From Microscillaceae bacterium (GTDB taxonomy: Bacteria; Bacteroidota; Bacteroidia; Cytophagales; Microscillaceae), in contig JAABSX010000004.1 of NCBI GenBank assembly GCA_011390205.1, positions 104,195 to 168,194 of the forward strand: a stretch of 64,000 bases of DNA, read 5' to 3'. Below the pieces are notes generated by a model. The model did no database searches. It saw only the letters and a list, made by a program, of their open reading frames with translations, and was not told where the DNA came from. Positions 60,868-64,000 of the stretch are shown here, one piece after another; the stretch's first letter is position 1, and every line of letters starts with the position of its first letter. Both the position numbers and the translations under genes were made by a program.

Positions 60868-62292
60868 TCAAGGCTTAAAGCCCACCACGAGGATATCATC
60901 TATCTGTTCTTGCTTCCCTTGCCAAAAGTCTAGGGTTTCCTCTAATTTTTGTTTTTGCTGAGAAAAAGGCAAATGATGTAGTTCATTGAGTAATTTGTAG
61001 AATCTACCGACTGTAAATTTTTTACCTCTAGGCCCTCCAAATTGGTCTTGGAAGCCATCCGAAAAGAGATAAAAAACCTCTGAGCCATCCAGTGCCAAGC
61101 GATGGCAGGTAAATTTTTTCTCTCCCCTCAAAAAACCTCCTATCGAAAATTTATCGGCTTTGATGATTTTAAACTCTCCTTGCTGCACATAGCAAAGTGG
61201 GTTTTTTGCTCCTGTAAAATAAAGCTGCTGCCTCGTACGGTTTACATAGACCAAGGCGGTATCCATCCCATCCCAGTTGCGGCTTTCTTTTTGTTTGAGG
61301 GCTTTCTGAATATTTTGATGCAGCTCATTGAGGATTTCATCAGGTTGGAATGTTCTGTTTTCATTCACGATTTGGTTCAAAAAAGTATTTCCTATCATGC
61401 TCATAAATGCCCCAGGTACGCCATGCCCTGTGCAATCTACTGCCGCCAAGATGAAGGTGTCTTCGCCCGTAAACTCTTTCAGACAGGCAAACCAGTAAAA
61501 ATCTCCGCTGACGATGTCTCTGGGTCTAAACAAAATAAAAGAGGTGGGTAGGGTTTGTTTGATATTCTCTAGAGTAGGCAAAATCGCCTCTTGTATTCTC
61601 TTGGCATAGGTGATGCTTGCCGTGATGGCATTGTTTTGCTCTGCCAGTTGGGCTGCATTTTCTTCTATAATCTTTGTTTTTTGAGAGAGGAGTTCATAAG
61701 ACTTTTTGAGCTCGAGGCTTGTCGTAAAATTTCTTTTGAGGATTTGATACCGAAGGCTATTGACCCCTGAAAACACAAAACTCAAGACCAGCATAATCAC
61801 CCCTCCGTTTTGTCCAAGATATACAGACAAAGCCTCCTCATAATGAAAATAAGCCACCAGAGGATGCACTACCAAGATGTAAAGCACAAAATAAGTATTT
61901 AGCACAGGCAGCACAAGCATCTGCACTGAAGATACAATGAAAGAAACTGAGTTAATGATTAGGTATATGAGCAGGGCATTTTCATCTGTCCGAAAAGCAG
62001 AGGCAAAGAAAACGCTCCCAAACATCAAGCTTACCAGTATCTCGTGGCGGTAAGGTCTAAAATGCTTCACCAGCAGCCCAAGCCCTACCAGCACAGAGGG
62101 CATCATGTATGCCAGCACATAGGCAGTTAGGTTATCGGGCTTCATCAAGGGGTAATTTGCAAGAATAATCAGTGGGAAAGTAAAAATCAGCAGCCAAGCC
62201 GCTCTTTGTGCATACTTGTCTCCTAATCGGGTGTACTCTTTTTTCCACTCCGTTTGTAAGTCGGTAGATATTTTGGTAGAGGCTGTTGTCAT
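60868..62292 (-). CDS. Membrane-anchored SpoIIE/PP2C-type serine phosphatase
   Basis: A 474-residue protein from ATG 62292 (MTTASTKISTDLQTEWKKEY); nine more residues are possible from 62319. About six N-terminal membrane helices (residues about 30-190) lead to a short coiled coil, then a SpoIIE-type PP2C domain: RDIVSGDFYWF (metal Asp), AAVDCTGHGVPGAFMSMIG (second Asp), NWDGMDTALVYV and FYLFSDGFQDQFGG (third Asp). Such Bacteroidota phosphatases probably act in partner-switching signalling on anti-anti-sigma-like proteins; no such partner is encoded nearby. Convergent with the flippase-like gene. Confidence 0.9.
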   Translation of the reverse strand: MTTASTKISTDLQTEWKKEYTRLGDKYAQRAAWLLIFTFPLIILANYPLMKPDNLTAYVLAYMMPSVLVGLGLLVKHFRPYRHEILVSLMFGSVFFASAFRTDENALLIYLIINSVSFIVSSVQMLVLPVLNTYFVLYILVVHPLVAYFHYEEALSVYLGQNGGVIMLVLSFVFSGVNSLRYQILKRNFTTSLELKKSYELLSQKTKIIEENAAQLAEQNNAITASITYAKRIQEAILPTLENIKQTLPTSFILFRPRDIVSGDFYWFACLKEFTGEDTFILAAVDCTGHGVPGAFMSMIGNTFLNQIVNENRTFQPDEILNELHQNIQKALKQKESRNWDGMDTALVYVNRTRQQLYFTGAKNPLCYVQQGEFKIIKADKFSIGGFLRGEKKFTCHRLALDGSEVFYLFSDGFQDQFGGPRGKKFTVGRFYKLLNELHHLPFSQQKQKLEETLDFWQGKQEQIDDILVVGFKP

Positions 62293-62546
62293 TCTAAAAA
62301 AATTTATTGGAAAACCCAAAAAAGGCCTAAACGTTTGGTATCAGGTTAAGTTTAAGTGCTTTGTGTCTTCTAAAACACGGGGCTGTAGGATATTTTATTT
62401 GTATTTAATTTAAAGTTTTTGAACAAAAAAAACGAAAAAGTATTTTTATAGAGAGATATTTTTAACATATTTAGTTGGATTTTCGTGATTTTGCGTAAAT
62501 TCGCTAAAACTTTTTTATTATTCATTTTTATAACTCTCGAATATAT

Positions 62547-63833
62547 ATGTCAGAATTTGCTGAAATCATACTTGACGGAAAATCCTTCAAGCTACCCATC
62601 TTTACAGGTTCGGAAGGCGAGAAGTCGATTGATATCACCTCACTTCGTGCCGAAACTGGGTATGTAACCCTTGACTCGGGCTATAAAAACACAGGCTCTA
62701 CCAAAAGTGCCATTACATTCTTAGATGGTGAGAAAGGGATCCTCCGCTACAGAGGCTACAGCATAGAGGAACTTGCCGAAAAATCTACTTTTTTAGAAGT
62801 GGCTTATTTACTCATCAATGGAGAATTACCTGCCAAGGCAGAGTTAGACCATTTTACGACCAGAATCAGAAGGCATACACTCGTCAATGAAGATATGCGT
62901 AAGATTTTTGATGGATTCCCTGTAAATGCACACCCCATGGGCGTAATGGCAGCACTTGCCTCTGCAATGGCTACGTTTTATCCTGGCTCCATTGACCCTA
63001 ACCGCAGCCCTGAGGCTATAGATTTAACCATCACTCGTTTGCTTGCCAAGATGCCTACATTGGCTACTTGGGCTTATAAAAACTCTCTGGGACACCCTGT
63101 GAACTATCCCAAAAACAGTCTGGGGTATTGTGCCAATTTCTTACACATGATGTTTGCATTACCCGTAGAAGATTATGAAGTGGACCCTGATGTAGAGAAA
63201 GCACTAGACACGCTGCTTATCTTGCATGCTGACCATGAGCAAAACTGCTCTGCCTCTACTGTGCGCTTGGCTGGCTCATCTCAGGTGAGCTTGTATTCTG
63301 CCGTTTCGGCAGGCATTAGCTCACTTTGGGGGCCTTTGCATGGGGGAGCAAACCAGCAAGTGATAGAGATGCTAGAAAAAATCAAAGAAGATGGTGGTGG
63401 CTCTAAAAAATGGCTTGACAAAGCCAAAGACAAAGATGACCCTTTCCGCCTGATGGGCTTCGGGCACCGTGTCTATAAAAACTTTGACCCTCGTGCCAAA
63501 ATCATCAAAGTGGCTTGTGATAAAGTACTTAATAAATTAGGCATCAATGACCCTGCTCTAGACATTGCCAAAGAGCTAGAAGAAGCTGCCCTAAGTGATG
63601 AGTATTTTGTAGAAAGAAAATTATACCCCAATGTAGATTTCTATTCGGGCATTATCTACCGTGCTTTGGGCATCCCCACAGATATGTTTACGGTGATGTT
63701 TGCACTGGGCCGCTTGCCTGGCTGGATAGCACAATGGAAAGAAATGCGTGGCGAAGGACAACCTATCGGCCGCCCACGTCAGATTTATGTAGGTGAGCAG
63801 CTTCGCAGTTATGTAAATATAGACAAGCGATAA
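62547..63833 (+). CDS. gltA: Citrate synthase
   Basis: A 428-residue citrate synthase, condensing oxaloacetate and acetyl-CoA at the entry of the TCA cycle. The catalytic residues are in LHADHEQNCSASTVRL (His), GFGHRVYKNFDPRA (His), and VDFYSGIIYRALG (Asp). The N-terminal beta domain (LDGKSFKLPIFTGSEGEKSI) and length match the type II (GltA) hexameric group that responds to NADH in some bacteria. It stands alone with its own terminator and is divergent from the phosphatase gene. Confidence 0.97.
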   Translation: MSEFAEIILDGKSFKLPIFTGSEGEKSIDITSLRAETGYVTLDSGYKNTGSTKSAITFLDGEKGILRYRGYSIEELAEKSTFLEVAYLLINGELPAKAELDHFTTRIRRHTLVNEDMRKIFDGFPVNAHPMGVMAALASAMATFYPGSIDPNRSPEAIDLTITRLLAKMPTLATWAYKNSLGHPVNYPKNSLGYCANFLHMMFALPVEDYEVDPDVEKALDTLLILHADHEQNCSASTVRLAGSSQVSLYSAVSAGISSLWGPLHGGANQQVIEMLEKIKEDGGGSKKWLDKAKDKDDPFRLMGFGHRVYKNFDPRAKIIKVACDKVLNKLGINDPALDIAKELEEAALSDEYFVERKLYPNVDFYSGIIYRALGIPTDMFTVMFALGRLPGWIAQWKEMRGEGQPIGRPRQIYVGEQLRSYVNIDKR

Positions 63834-63861
63834 TCTCATTTATCCAAACATATTCTTAGTC

Positions 63862-63899
63862 AAAAGCCTTTTATCTTAGCAGATGAGAGGCTTTTTTTT
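63862..63899 (+). terminator. Rho-independent terminator downstream of gltA
   Basis: AGCCTTTTATC pairs with GATGAGAGGCT (G-U pairs allowed) around TTAGCA, followed by eight T. It starts 29 bases after the gltA stop. Confidence 0.75.
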
Positions 63900-63983
63900 C
63901 TGGTATAAAAGGCATCTACCAATAAAAATAAGATGTACTATTTATCCCGTTTTTTTTAAATCAATCAAACTACACAAAATATT

Positions 63984-64000
63984 ATGAACCTATATGTAAA
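63984..64000 (+). CDS. Possible start of the next gene (five codons visible)
   Basis: ATG followed by AACCTATATGTAAA reads MNLYVK at the window edge, 84 bases beyond the gltA terminator. Too short for identification; an ATG by chance is quite possible. Confidence 0.2.

Overview
The window looks like a chromosomal segment of an AT-rich Bacteroidota bacterium, most likely from the Cytophagales side of the phylum. Signs of this are: promoters with the TAnnTTTG -7 box (upstream of guaA, the GH97 gene, the hemerythrin gene and the paired AAA/nuclease genes), no clear Shine-Dalgarno pattern, and a typical gene set (GH97 glucosidase, acetylornithine-carbamoyltransferase-like protein, DUF6452/DUF6048 neighbours, TPR histidine kinases, M56/BlaI pair, TonB-type domains, methylmalonyl-CoA mutase). 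The species cannot be named from the sequence. I saw no rRNA, tRNA, CRISPR array or prophage.

Layout. 1-5.5 kb (minus): exopolysaccharide operon with a glycosyltransferase, Wza export lipoprotein, Wzc tyrosine autokinase, CpsB-type phosphatase and the start of an NAD-dependent epimerase. 5.7-12.9 kb: HflX, a BlaI repressor with an M56 metallopeptidase carrying a TonB C-terminal domain plus a detached TonB-like anchor, a TPR histidine kinase, SmpB, an NlpC/P60 peptidase, a gamma-carbonic anhydrase and a TMEM220-like protein. 13-15.9 kb: REP/RAYT and IS3 debris around a fatty acid desaturase. 15.9-20.8 kb: FloA, PyrR, a lytic transglycosylase, a DCC thiol oxidoreductase and a TIKI/ChaN-like lipoprotein.

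20.9-24.5 kb and 49.0-52.9 kb hold two halves of what appears to be one functional module: DUF5682 and a VWA protein (with a 62-residue protein between them) in the first, SWIM zinc-finger protein, DUF5691 and a MoxR ATPase in the second. Strand and order agree with a single operon SWIM-DUF5691-MoxR-DUF5682-(small)-VWA broken between MoxR and DUF5682 by about 24.5 kb. The intervening DNA begins with two tandem AAA-ATPase/PD-(D/E)XK proteins and ends with a decayed Rpn-type PD-(D/E)XK gene. Between them lie housekeeping genes (methylmalonyl-CoA mutase, guaA, GH97, a Clp-like AAA+, a carbamoyltransferase homologue, def, ruvX, a RIC-like hemerythrin protein, a TPR histidine kinase, Nif3, a class C serine hydrolase) and an IS607-type element with tnpA and tnpB.

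53-64 kb: DUF6048/DUF6452 envelope pair, an IS5 remnant, a membrane histidine kinase, dxs, scpA (condensin), a flippase-like membrane protein, a SpoIIE-type phosphatase and citrate synthase. The best leads for new biology are the split MoxR/VWA/DUF5682/DUF5691/SWIM module, the mosaic AAA-nuclease pair, the TonB domain divided between an M56 protease and a separate anchor, the IS607 TnpB with an altered catalytic and zinc-finger region, and a duplicated hemerythrin promoter that preserves an FNR-like palindrome.
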